Both the position numbers and the translations under genes were made by a program. Of a DNA stretch of 40,009 nucleotides, positions 33,007 to 40,009 are shown one piece after another (position 1 is the first letter of the stretch; each line of letters starts with the position of its first letter). Under the pieces are notes generated by a model. That model did no database searches, had not been told where the DNA came from, and saw only the letters and a list, made by a program, of their open reading frames with translations. Source of the DNA: an uncultured bacterium (GTDB lineage: Bacteria; Verrucomicrobiota; Lentisphaeria; Oligosphaerales; Oligosphaeraceae); NCBI GenBank assembly GCA_902776645.1, contig CACYQT010000057.1, forward strand, positions 1 through 40,009. Direction: 5' to 3'.

Positions 33007-33899
33007 TTGAAATGGCACCATCCATGACGAAAAAAATCTTTCTCGCCGAACCGCTCGGCTTCTGCGGTGGCGTCCGACATGCCGTCAGCACGTTTGAAAA
33101 ACTGCGTGGCGAATATCCGGACGAACCAATCTACGTGCTCCACGAACTCGTCCACAACTCCGTCGTCACGCAAGCCATGCGCGACAAAGGCGCGATTTTC
33201 GTCAACAGCGTGGATGAAATTCCCGTCGGAGCCGTCGCGCTGTTCGGCGCCCACGGCGTCACGACCGCCACGGAGGAAGCGGCGAAAAAACGCAACCTCC
33301 GTCTGTCCAACGCCGTATGCAAGCTTGTCGTCCAGCTTCAGGAAAAAGCCGCTAGCTTCAATCCGGACATCCCGCTGGTCTTTTTCGGCGACAGGAAGCA
33401 TCCGGAAGTCCAAAGCATTCTCGACCACGCTGTCGCGCGTGACATCCACGTCATATCATCCATAGACGACGTCGATTCGCTGCCGCCGATGGAACGCGCC
33501 GTTTTCCTTTCGCAGACGACGCGCAACGCGGAAATCGTCGACGCCATCGCCAAACGTCTCTCCGAACGAATCCCGCAGTTCGACAACCAGGCCCATGTCT
33601 GCCCGACCGTCCAGAAGCATCAGGAGGCCGTCCGTCGTCTCGCCCAGACCTGCGACGCCATGCTTATCATCGGTTCCCAGCACAGCGCCAACGGCCGTTA
33701 TCTTGCGGAACTGGCGGGCATTTCAACAGGCCATGCGCAATTTGTTGAAAATGCCCAACAGCTTAAGCCGGAGAACTTTGAGAACATTCAGACGCTTGGC
33801 CTCGGCACCGCCACCAGCACGCCGGACTCCGTCATCGAAGACGTCATCGCCTGGCTGCATGGGCATGGATTTGTGACGATGTGTCAGGATGCAAACTGA
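33003..33899 (+). CDS. ispH: 4-hydroxy-3-methylbut-2-enyl diphosphate reductase (IspH), divergent
   Basis: IspH makes IPP and DMAPP from HMBPP using a 4Fe-4S cluster, the last step of the MEP pathway. The cluster cysteines are in GFCGGV, NAVCKLV and HVCPTVQKHQEAV. Other conserved parts are VLHELVHN, FGAHGV, KHPEVQS and LSQTTRN. Several motifs depart from the usual wording: NAVCKLV for DATCPLV and GSQHSANGRYL for GSxNSSNSxRL. Length (298) and cysteine spacing are otherwise normal. The ATG at 33003 overlaps the ispD stop; ATG 33024 is an alternative. Confidence 0.88.
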   Translation: MIEMAPSMTKKIFLAEPLGFCGGVRHAVSTFEKLRGEYPDEPIYVLHELVHNSVVTQAMRDKGAIFVNSVDEIPVGAVALFGAHGVTTATEEAAKKRNLRLSNAVCKLVVQLQEKAASFNPDIPLVFFGDRKHPEVQSILDHAVARDIHVISSIDDVDSLPPMERAVFLSQTTRNAEIVDAIAKRLSERIPQFDNQAHVCPTVQKHQEAVRRLAQTCDAMLIIGSQHSANGRYLAELAGISTGHAQFVENAQQLKPENFENIQTLGLGTATSTPDSVIEDVIAWLHGHGFVTMCQDAN

Positions 33900-33965
33900 T
33901 TTCACTATATACTGCTATGATTTTTTTTATTCACTAAAAACAACATGTAAAATGGAGGTACAATC

Positions 33966-35135
33966 ATGAACAAGATTTCCGTTTCGATTCCAGAGGATTT
34001 CGCCTCCACAGTCAATGATATCAAGTTAGCCATCCTTCAAGCGCGGGCTAAAGCGGCACATCTTGCAAATTCTGAAGCTCTAAAACTCTATTTCTACGTA
34101 GGTAGCTATATATCAAAGAAGACGCGTTCTGCCAAGTGGGGATCTGGCGCGATAGACGCATTATCCAAGCGGCTTCAGATCGAACTACCAGGACTGAGGG
34201 GCTTCTCTGCGTCGAATATCAAAAACATGAGATTGTTCTTTGAATATTGGGCTGATGATTTTTCAATTCGACACTTGACAAGTGGCGAAATTCGGCAGAC
34301 GGCATCTGCCGAAAGTGCATTAACTCCAATTCGGCAGATGCCGTCTGCCGAATTGGGAATTGAACCTGAGAATGCCTTCTTATCAATTGGATTCTCCCAC
34401 CACAGAGAAATACTTCGTGCTGTCAAATGCAAAGATGAGGCATGGTACTATATTTGCGCCGCAGCAAGATCACAATGGTCCTATCAGACACTGCTGCAAC
34501 ATCTTCAAGCTGACGACTACCATCATATCGGGGCATTACCCAACAATTTCGAAAAGACGCTTTCACCAATGGCGTTGGCGACTAGGGCTGTCCGTTCTTT
34601 TCGCGACGAATATCTGTTGGAGCTCGTCAATCTTGACAATGCCGATGCAATTCATGATCAAGATGTAGATGAAAGGATGCTATCCAAGTCGCTCGTTGCT
34701 GATGTAGAAAAAACCATCCAAGCTCTTGGCGGTAGCGATTTTTGCTTTATGGGACGCGAAAAGAGGCTGATTTATGCAGACGAAGAAATTTTTATTGACC
34801 TTCTTTTCTATCATCGTGGTTTTCATTCAATGGTAGCTGTCGAACTAAAAATGGGCAAGTTCCGTGCTTCCTACCTCGGTCAACTCGCTCTTTATCTTTC
34901 AGCTCTGGATAAACTGGAGAAGAAACCTGATGAGAATCCAACCATCGGACTTCTCCTATGTGAAGAAATGAACAAGCCATTCGTGCAACTGGCTGTTCAG
35001 GATATTTCCAAACCTATCGGCATTGCAACTTACAAAACACTTCGTTCCATCCCCAAGCCATATAAAACTCTTGCACCAGTCATAGAAGGAGTCAGACAGG
35101 TGTTGGCACAAGCTCATGACAGGGAAAACATATAG
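33966..35135 (+). CDS. DUF1016 (YhcG-type) PDDEXK nuclease-family protein
   Basis: The N-terminal DUF1016_N domain (about 10-100) has LYFYVGSYISKKTRSAKWGSG and GLRGFSASNIKNMRLFFEYW. The C-terminal PDDEXK-like domain (about 210-370) has KRLIYADEEIFIDLLFYHRG and VAVELKMGKFRASYLGQL, which give the D...ExK catalytic pattern, then IGLLLCEE. The family occurs on mobile elements and next to restriction systems; a nuclease role is inferred. GGAGG lies 8 bases before the ATG. Between the two domains a segment reading IRQTASAESALTPIRQMPSAEL is encoded by a pair of palindromes (34289-34354). The gene is AT-richer than the isoprenoid genes beside it and probably horizontally acquired. Confidence 0.9.
   Translation: MNKISVSIPEDFASTVNDIKLAILQARAKAAHLANSEALKLYFYVGSYISKKTRSAKWGSGAIDALSKRLQIELPGLRGFSASNIKNMRLFFEYWADDFSIRHLTSGEIRQTASAESALTPIRQMPSAELGIEPENAFLSIGFSHHREILRAVKCKDEAWYYICAAARSQWSYQTLLQHLQADDYHHIGALPNNFEKTLSPMALATRAVRSFRDEYLLELVNLDNADAIHDQDVDERMLSKSLVADVEKTIQALGGSDFCFMGREKRLIYADEEIFIDLLFYHRGFHSMVAVELKMGKFRASYLGQLALYLSALDKLEKKPDENPTIGLLLCEEMNKPFVQLAVQDISKPIGIATYKTLRSIPKPYKTLAPVIEGVRQVLAQAHDRENI
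34289..34354. repeat. Pair of inverted palindromes inside the DUF1016 gene
   Basis: Copy 1 (34289-34313) and copy 2 (34328-34354) are reverse complements of each other. Each is itself a hairpin, with arms CGGCAGA and TCTGCCG around a 5-base loop. They encode the IRQTASAE and IRQMPSAE segments in frame. Confidence 0.95.
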
Positions 35136-35204
35136 GTGACAGTAAATGAAAGTCATAAGTTCACTAGTTAGCCACCAAGTCGGTGACCAATTGGAAGAAG
35201 GAAA

Positions 35205-35225
35205 TTAACATCAATTTGATGTTAA
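35205..35225. promoter_or_regulatory. Near-perfect 21-base palindrome
   Basis: TTAACATCAA and TTGATGTTAA flank a single T. It sits 70 bases after the DUF1016 stop codon in a gene-free interval (35136-35417). No T run follows, so it resembles a protein-binding site more than a terminator. Confidence 0.45.
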
Positions 35226-35344
35226 AGAACATCCATTGCCTATTTCCCCATAATTGGTACAATAAAGGAACCACAGTTAAGAGGATTTGCAGTCGAAAAT
35301 TTCGACCGCAAATCATTCTTTTCAAAGCCTTGCGCTACTGAAGG

Positions 35345-35417
35345 CGGCATGAAGACCATCAGCAATAAGCGCCGCCACCACTACCCGCGACGGCGAGGAC
35401 GCCGCCGCCACTTCCTA
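35345..35417 (-). repeat. GC-rich degenerate repeat abutting the WbsX-like stop codon
   Basis: On the minus strand the stop codon is followed within about ten bases by GGCGGCGGCGTCCTCGCCG. This resembles the CGACGGCGTC/CGCCGTCG hairpin repeated at 38353-38481. It could serve as a terminator. Confidence 0.5.
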
Positions 35418-37031
35418 TCATATAAACTCCATCTCCGCGATATCCACGTATGCGTTGGAGAGATTCGCCGGATCGAACCACAGTTCGTCCACCATTCCTT
35501 TCCAATATGGATTCTCGCTGACGGGCAGCGTGTATTCATGCCATTCGCCGTCGATTTTCACCGGCTGGCCGCATACAGGCTTGTCCGAAATCACGAAATC
35601 CTTTGAGAAAATCGGCAGTTCCGGCGTGCCCCAAATCAACTTCAGCATCTCCGTGCCTTTCGCGGGATTCAGTCCGGAAGGATTCGCCGTCACCCGCATC
35701 TTCACCCTAAATGCTTTGAATTGAGACGCATCGAACGGCGCGATCCGTGTGCGGATGGCGTAGCGGTTGGCCCCCGAACGGAAGAAATGCATCGCGCCGT
35801 CGACCGTCTTCAGATAGGCCGTCCCATACGGATTACGATACCAGCCCTGCATGTCATGGCTGAAATTCCATGACGTCTTCGCCAGATGCTCCATCGGCGG
35901 ATAGTCGTACGGGCCGAGCCCGATCTCCTGCGGCGTCACATTCGCGGGCCATCCTTCCGCCGGCCTGTCGCAGAATACATCCCGCAAAGCGTCGTACATG
36001 GCGAAGCCGTATTCTGCGTTCGGTTCGATGTAACTGCCTTCCTGCCATTCGTTTATCGGAGCGACAATTACGCGTTTGAAGCCAGTCCTCTCGCAGAACG
36101 CACGGCATCCCGCACAGGCCTTCTTGAACAATTCCGGCGTCCGCCCGTAGATGACATACGACAATTCGAACGAACGCGGGATGTCGTTCCATCCCGTCGG
36201 AATGATCGGCCAGAACGGGAACGACGTATCCTTGCACATCGTCTCCCACCATTTTGGAACCGCCACCACGACATGCTCATAGGAGAATTTATTCCGCGTA
36301 TCGCCCGGTTTCGACAATTCCGGAGCCACTGAAAAGGCGGCGCGATCAAATCCATACAGCATCTGCCCCCTGTAGCCGGCCGCCTTCGCCACATCGATGC
36401 GCGGCTGCTCATACTTCCAGCTGTGATACATGTCGATGAAATGGATGCCCGGCAGCCCCGCCTCCTTCGCCATGCGGTCCGAAATTGCCAACGCCCTCTT
36501 CGCTCCTTCGCCCGGAGCCAGCGTTTCGCCGTTCTTCGCCGCCTCCGCGATGAAATCGCGGTCCAGATTCGCCAGCAGCCAGACGACCACCACGGGCTTG
36601 CCGTCGATCGTGTAGTATTCAGGCGTCTTCAGGTAATTGTCCAGCCAGAACTGCGTCACGCGGATCTGGTCCGCCGTCGAATGGGCCCCCGGCTCGTTGT
36701 GGTTGGCCCACATGATGTACCATTTCAAGTACTTCCTGTAACGTGCTTTGTAATATCCCTTCACCCAATGTTCCAGCCGTTGGACGCCGTTGTTCCAATA
36801 CCAATCGACGCAGAAGCTCGAAATGCCGTGCTCCACCGCCCATTTGATCTGCCAGTCAATGACTTCCGGATTCCCTTCGTCATACCAGCCCAGCAGCGGC
36901 TTGATGTGCGGAAACGTCTGTTCCACCTGATCCCATTCCGCCATCTGCTCCGTGCCCGGATAATAGAACGCCGACACTTCAATCGGCCCTTTCATCGGCT
37001 TCGGTTCCGGCACATATCCGTTGTTCGACAT
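35418..37031 (-). CDS. WbsX/GH99-like glycan-active protein
   Basis: The first 360 residues match the WbsX-like/GH99-like TIM barrel: VSAFYYPGTEQMAEWD, HIKPLLGWYDEGNPEVIDWQ, GISSFCVDWYWNNG, KWYIMWANHNEP, and the typical APINEWQEGSYIEPNAEYGF near the end. The glutamates of NEWQEGSYIEP are likely active-site residues by analogy. The C-terminal 150 residues form a beta-rich domain (FKAFRVKMRVTANPSG, DIAEMEFI). No signal peptide is seen, unlike the neighbouring glycosidases. GGAG lies 8 bases before the ATG. It is divergent from the lipoprotein gene at 37132. Endo-mannosidase activity (GH99) is only a guess. Confidence 0.8.
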   Translation of the reverse strand: MSNNGYVPEPKPMKGPIEVSAFYYPGTEQMAEWDQVEQTFPHIKPLLGWYDEGNPEVIDWQIKWAVEHGISSFCVDWYWNNGVQRLEHWVKGYYKARYRKYLKWYIMWANHNEPGAHSTADQIRVTQFWLDNYLKTPEYYTIDGKPVVVVWLLANLDRDFIAEAAKNGETLAPGEGAKRALAISDRMAKEAGLPGIHFIDMYHSWKYEQPRIDVAKAAGYRGQMLYGFDRAAFSVAPELSKPGDTRNKFSYEHVVVAVPKWWETMCKDTSFPFWPIIPTGWNDIPRSFELSYVIYGRTPELFKKACAGCRAFCERTGFKRVIVAPINEWQEGSYIEPNAEYGFAMYDALRDVFCDRPAEGWPANVTPQEIGLGPYDYPPMEHLAKTSWNFSHDMQGWYRNPYGTAYLKTVDGAMHFFRSGANRYAIRTRIAPFDASQFKAFRVKMRVTANPSGLNPAKGTEMLKLIWGTPELPIFSKDFVISDKPVCGQPVKIDGEWHEYTLPVSENPYWKGMVDELWFDPANLSNAYVDIAEMEFI

Positions 37032-37050
37032 CTTTCATGCTCCTTCTGGC

Positions 37051-37079
37051 TTGACTTTTCACGGCTTTCAATTTACTAT
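37051..37079 (+). promoter_or_regulatory. Putative sigma-70 promoter of the lipoprotein gene
   Basis: TTGACT (37051-37056) and TACTAT (37074-37079) have a 17-base spacer and lie 52 bases before the start codon. Confidence 0.55.
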
Positions 37080-37131
37080 TAAGTATAAGACATGCTTTTT
37101 CAATTACAATCTTTTCAACCAAAGGACCGCC

Positions 37132-38352
37132 ATGAAAATCAAAAACCTCCTGTTCGCCGTCACGTCGAGCTTATTGCTCTGCAGTTGCGCAACCATCGAC
37201 AAACCAACAACAAACGCTGCAGATCAGCCATTCGATCTCTTCCCCGGAGAAGACACCATCCCCATCATGTCATGGTACAGCATCCCGCCGGCGGACCTCT
37301 CCGTCGAACGGTTCATCGAACTCAAGGAGGCGGGCTTCAACCTCAACTTCTCCCACATCTACGGCTTGGCGGACGCCAAGAAGGCGTTGGACTGCGCACA
37401 GCAGGCCGGCATCCGCAACCTCTTCATGTGCGGCGCTTTAATCGGCAAGCCGGAGGAAATCGTCCCGCAGGTCATGAACCATCCGGGCCTTGCAGGCTAC
37501 CATCTGCAGGACGAACCGCAGAAAGTCCACATTCCCGTCCTTGCGGAAGCGAACAAAAAAATCCGCGCCATCGATCCCAACCATTTCACCTATCTCAACC
37601 TCTATCCTGTCGGTGCCACCGATCCGTTCATGCCCTACATCGACTACATCCACTACTGCGCGAAGGAAGTGCCCACGCCGTTCATTTCCTACGACCACTA
37701 CGGCATCGTCAACAACGAAATCCGCGGCAACTACTACCAGAATCTGGAAATCATCTCCAAAGAAGCCCGCAAGCTCGGCAAGCCCTTCTGGGCGTTTGCG
37801 TTATCGACGGCTCATGGGAGCTATCCCGTGCCGAACGTCGCGCAACTTAAGCTCCAGATGTACAGCAACTTGGCGTATGGCGCGCAAGGCCTGCAGTACT
37901 TCACCTACTGGAATCCGGGCACGGAGACATGGAATTTCCACGACGCGCCTATCACGCTCGACAAGAAACGCAGTTCCGTCTATGATTTCGTCCGCGAAGT
38001 CAACGCCGAACTGCAGAAACGTAATTTCGTCTTCATGCGCTCCAAAGTCGAATTCGTCCGCCATACGGGCGAGAAGCTCCCGCTTGGCACGAAACGCCTG
38101 GAGACGCTGCCGGACATGGTCACGAAACTGGACACGCACGGGAAGGACGCCGTCGTCTCCCTGCTGACGAAAAACGACATGAAATATCTCGTCATCGTCA
38201 ACGCCGGCATCCATGACGACATGAGCCTGACGATCACCTTCAAGCCAGGCGTCACCCGCATCCGCAAGGACGGAACGTCCGTCGCCGCAGACAAATACGT
38301 CGACACATTGACGGTTGGCCCGGGCGAATGCGAAGTGTTCGCGTGGAAATAG
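37132..38352 (+). CDS. TIM-barrel lipoprotein, putative glycoside hydrolase
   Basis: A lipoprotein signal peptide is clear: MKIKNLLFAVTSSLLLCSC, with Cys19 as the acylated residue. The mature part starts with IPIMSWYSIPPADLSVERF and continues as a (beta/alpha)8-like pattern: GFNLNFSHIYGL, AGIRNLFMCGALIG, GLAGYHLQDEPQ, FTYLNLYPVG, FWAFALSTAHGSYP, then GLQYFTYWNPG. Glu in HLQDEPQ is a candidate acid/base, as in other glycosidase barrels. A small beta domain closes the protein (LVIVNAGIHDDMSLTITF). AGGA lies 7 bases before the ATG. I cannot assign a GH family; the neighbours point to a polysaccharide substrate. Confidence 0.75.
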   Translation: MKIKNLLFAVTSSLLLCSCATIDKPTTNAADQPFDLFPGEDTIPIMSWYSIPPADLSVERFIELKEAGFNLNFSHIYGLADAKKALDCAQQAGIRNLFMCGALIGKPEEIVPQVMNHPGLAGYHLQDEPQKVHIPVLAEANKKIRAIDPNHFTYLNLYPVGATDPFMPYIDYIHYCAKEVPTPFISYDHYGIVNNEIRGNYYQNLEIISKEARKLGKPFWAFALSTAHGSYPVPNVAQLKLQMYSNLAYGAQGLQYFTYWNPGTETWNFHDAPITLDKKRSSVYDFVREVNAELQKRNFVFMRSKVEFVRHTGEKLPLGTKRLETLPDMVTKLDTHGKDAVVSLLTKNDMKYLVIVNAGIHDDMSLTITFKPGVTRIRKDGTSVAADKYVDTLTVGPGECEVFAWK

Positions 38353-38481
38353 GGAGTCCCGCCCGGCGTCCCGCCGATTGTAGCGACGGCGTCTCGCCGT
38401 CGGGTGTGACGGCGGCGGACTGCGTCCATATCATCCGACGGCGGGACGCCGTCGCTACAACGGCGGGGACGCCGTCGTTAC
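38353..38481. repeat. GACGGCGTC-type hairpin repeats between convergent genes
   Basis: Left arm 38378-38403 and right arm 38435-38460 are 26-base inverted copies with one mismatch. Each arm also folds on itself (CGACGGCG/CGCCGTCG). A third partial copy at 38461-38481 includes the stop codon of the GH28-like gene. Together they probably terminate transcription from both sides. Confidence 0.85.
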
Positions 38482-39890
38482 TTGAAGTTAATCTCGCTCG
38501 CGAATTCCCGCACCATGACGCAGGGGGATTCGCGGGTGATCTTTTCACCGAAATACGTCACGTTCTCCAGCGTGATGCCGCGGATCGTCTCCTTCTCGTT
38601 GCGGCCCTGGAAGTTCATGAGCCCCTTGAAGTTGTCCTTCACGCCGTCGATGCTGATGTTCTTGAACGTCACGTCGCGCAGACTGCCCGCGTTCTCATAT
38701 TTCGTGCCGCCGACGCCGCAGCACTGCGCCTTCGCCTGAACAACCACCGTGTCCAGCCCGCATGTCTTCACGCGGATGTCATCGAAATGCAGGTCGTACA
38801 TCTCCATGCCGCCGCTCGGCTGTAGCCAGAAGATGACGTTCGCCCAGAATTCGTCCGGCCCGCGCACGTTTTTGCTGTAGTACAGGACGTCGATATTCCG
38901 TGCGCGAATGTTGCGCATGGCTTCGGCCGCGCATTCATAGCCGATGCGGAACGTGTTCGCGCAGTCCGTCCAGAATTCGCAATCCTCCACGAGAATGTTC
39001 TCGCAGGCGGCGCGGCCTTTCTGATCCATCCCCTTGATGGCGATGTTGTCGTCCTGACAGCGCAGGAAGCAGTTGCGGACGACCGCGTCCGACGTGTTGC
39101 AAAGATCCACCGCGTCGTCGTTGATCATGTTCGAGCAGACGACTTTCACATTGTCGATCAACACGTTGCGGCAATTGTTCGTCACCAGCGTCCAGCTCCA
39201 GGCGTTGCGGATCGTAATGCCTTCGATTTTGATGTTCTTTCCGTCCACCGTATGGACGGGAAACGCGCACGGCCCTTTGAAACGCGGATATTCCGAACCA
39301 TCGACGATGCCGCGGCCACGGATCGTGACGTTGTCGCCGCTCGCCTCGATGCCGCCGGACAGCACGGCGCCGCCCGCCAGATAGACCGTCTGCCCCGCCT
39401 TCACGTCCAGCCTGCCGACTTTGTGAAGCCCCGGCCCGAAATACAGGACATTCGCATCCCCTTCCTTTGGAACATCTTTCTCCAATGGATTGCCGAACAG
39501 CAGCAACGGCTTCACGCGGCCGTCGCGTTCGATGGAAATCCGGAACGGCTTGTCCGTCTTGAAGGAAATCGTGTCGGCGGAGACTTTTGTCGGCTTGATG
39601 CCGAAACGCGCGGGCTGGATGTCCACTTTGTCCAACGGCTTGGACGATGTCACCGTCACCGTGACCTCCCCTTCGAAATCGAAGGAGCCGAAATAGTATT
39701 TTCCCTCCCAAAACTGGACGTTGCAAGGATATACGTCAACAGGCTTTTCATTCACCGTCACCTTGTATTCGCTCGCATCCGCCATGCCGGCGGGAGCGGG
39801 ATATGTCACGACCGTGCCTTGCGCAAACGTCGCGCAGCCAACCGCCAGCAGCATCTGGGCCGACAACGTCAACAACATCGATTTGCTCAT
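38478..39890 (-). CDS. Secreted GH28-like polygalacturonase family protein
   Basis: The signal peptide reads MLLTLSAQMLLAVGCATFAQ. After a beta domain of about 100 residues the parallel beta-helix begins (GLHKVGRLDVKAGQTVYLAG). The catalytic stretch NDDAVDLCNTSDAVVRNC through RCQDDNIAIKG supplies the NxD and DD pairs of GH28. The usual GHG-x-SIGS block is replaced by ANTFRIGYE, so catalysis may differ or be weak. The start at 39890 follows GGAGG. Pectin-like substrates are typical of the family. It is convergent with the TIM-barrel lipoprotein gene. Confidence 0.82.
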   Translation of the reverse strand: MSKSMLLTLSAQMLLAVGCATFAQGTVVTYPAPAGMADASEYKVTVNEKPVDVYPCNVQFWEGKYYFGSFDFEGEVTVTVTSSKPLDKVDIQPARFGIKPTKVSADTISFKTDKPFRISIERDGRVKPLLLFGNPLEKDVPKEGDANVLYFGPGLHKVGRLDVKAGQTVYLAGGAVLSGGIEASGDNVTIRGRGIVDGSEYPRFKGPCAFPVHTVDGKNIKIEGITIRNAWSWTLVTNNCRNVLIDNVKVVCSNMINDDAVDLCNTSDAVVRNCFLRCQDDNIAIKGMDQKGRAACENILVEDCEFWTDCANTFRIGYECAAEAMRNIRARNIDVLYYSKNVRGPDEFWANVIFWLQPSGGMEMYDLHFDDIRVKTCGLDTVVVQAKAQCCGVGGTKYENAGSLRDVTFKNISIDGVKDNFKGLMNFQGRNEKETIRGITLENVTYFGEKITRESPCVMVREFASEINFK

Positions 39891-39908
39891 AAACGCCTCC
39901 ATTCTTTT

Positions 39909-40009
39909 CTATTTATTTTCATCCGGACAGCCTGCACAGGCCTTGGAGAAAACGTAATCCACCAGCCCCGCGAACTCCGCATAGGCAGCCAGCCCCTTCA
40001 GCTCCTCCA
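39909..40009 (-). CDS. 3' end of an unidentified gene (partial)
   Basis: The minus strand is open from the window edge to TAG at 39909-39911. The last residues read LAAYAEFAGLVDYVFSKACA and GCPDENK. The short helical tail with two close cysteines gives no family. The GH28-like gene starts 18 bases downstream, so they could be co-transcribed. Confidence 0.45.
   Translation of the reverse strand, partial: EELKGLAAYAEFAGLVDYVFSKACAGCPDENK

Overview
The window looks like a chromosomal contig from a Gram-negative, polysaccharide-degrading bacterium of the Lentisphaerota/Victivallales type (PVC superphylum). This placement is inference. It rests on an outer-membrane LptD, a high density of secreted glycosidases and esterases, a surface-repeat protein of the LA_2272 type, many weak Shine-Dalgarno starts next to a few strong GGAGG ones, and abundant simple intergenic repeats. 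Most genes from about 10.5 to 33.9 kb are GC-rich with C-ending codons. The blocks 3.6-10.4 kb and 33.9-35.3 kb are visibly AT-richer and look accessory.

Layout. (1) 1-0.9 kb: a family A DNA polymerase fragment of phage/mobile-element type meets, tail to tail, an N-terminal fragment of a neutral-ceramidase-like protein. Both break at the same point near 490, so this end may be an assembly chimera. (2) 1.0-3.1 kb: a secreted six-hairpin glycosidase (GH95-like). (3) 3.6-10.4 kb, accessory block ending at tRNA-Ala(GGC): an HExxH membrane protein, a Fic AMPylase-type protein, five small orphan genes on the minus strand (mostly membrane or exported), and an AlbA/Schlafen-type ATP-binding protein. 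Four copies of a roughly 60-110 bp repeat separate the small genes in a cassette-like pattern. (4) 10.5-16.2 kb: minus-strand operon GH42-like glycosidase, metallophosphoesterase, trmO; divergent from these is a U32 peptidase-family gene. (5) 16.3-21 kb: htpG and lptD, both minus strand. (6) 21.3-23.3 kb: sialate O-acetylesterase. (7) 23.5-27.3 kb: LolD/MacB-type ABC ATPase plus a large double-FtsX permease. (8) 27.3-30.6 kb, minus strand: Gfo/Idh/MocA oxidoreductase, MFS transporter, SGNH hydrolase, a probable sugar catabolism set. (9) 30.7-33.9 kb, plus strand: an SLH-like/metallophosphoesterase fusion, ispD and ispH, nearly without gaps; ispD and ispH are MEP-pathway genes. (10) 34-35.1 kb: a DUF1016 (YhcG-type) PDDEXK nuclease-family gene carrying an in-frame palindromic insertion. 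(11) 35.4-40 kb: a WbsX/GH99-like protein, a TIM-barrel lipoprotein and a GH28-like polygalacturonase, then the 3' end of one more minus-strand gene.

The most unusual signals are not protein families. First is the repeat-punctuated array of orphan genes at 6.2-8.7 kb. Second is a recurring arrangement in which short repeats of several unrelated sequence types (7-mers, 9-mers, GACGGCGTC hairpins, the ATTCGTGTCC-type repeat) begin at or within a few bases of the stop codon of at least seven genes. Third is a pair of mutually inverted palindromes inserted in frame in the DUF1016 gene. No CRISPR array, rRNA, integrase or transposase was seen.
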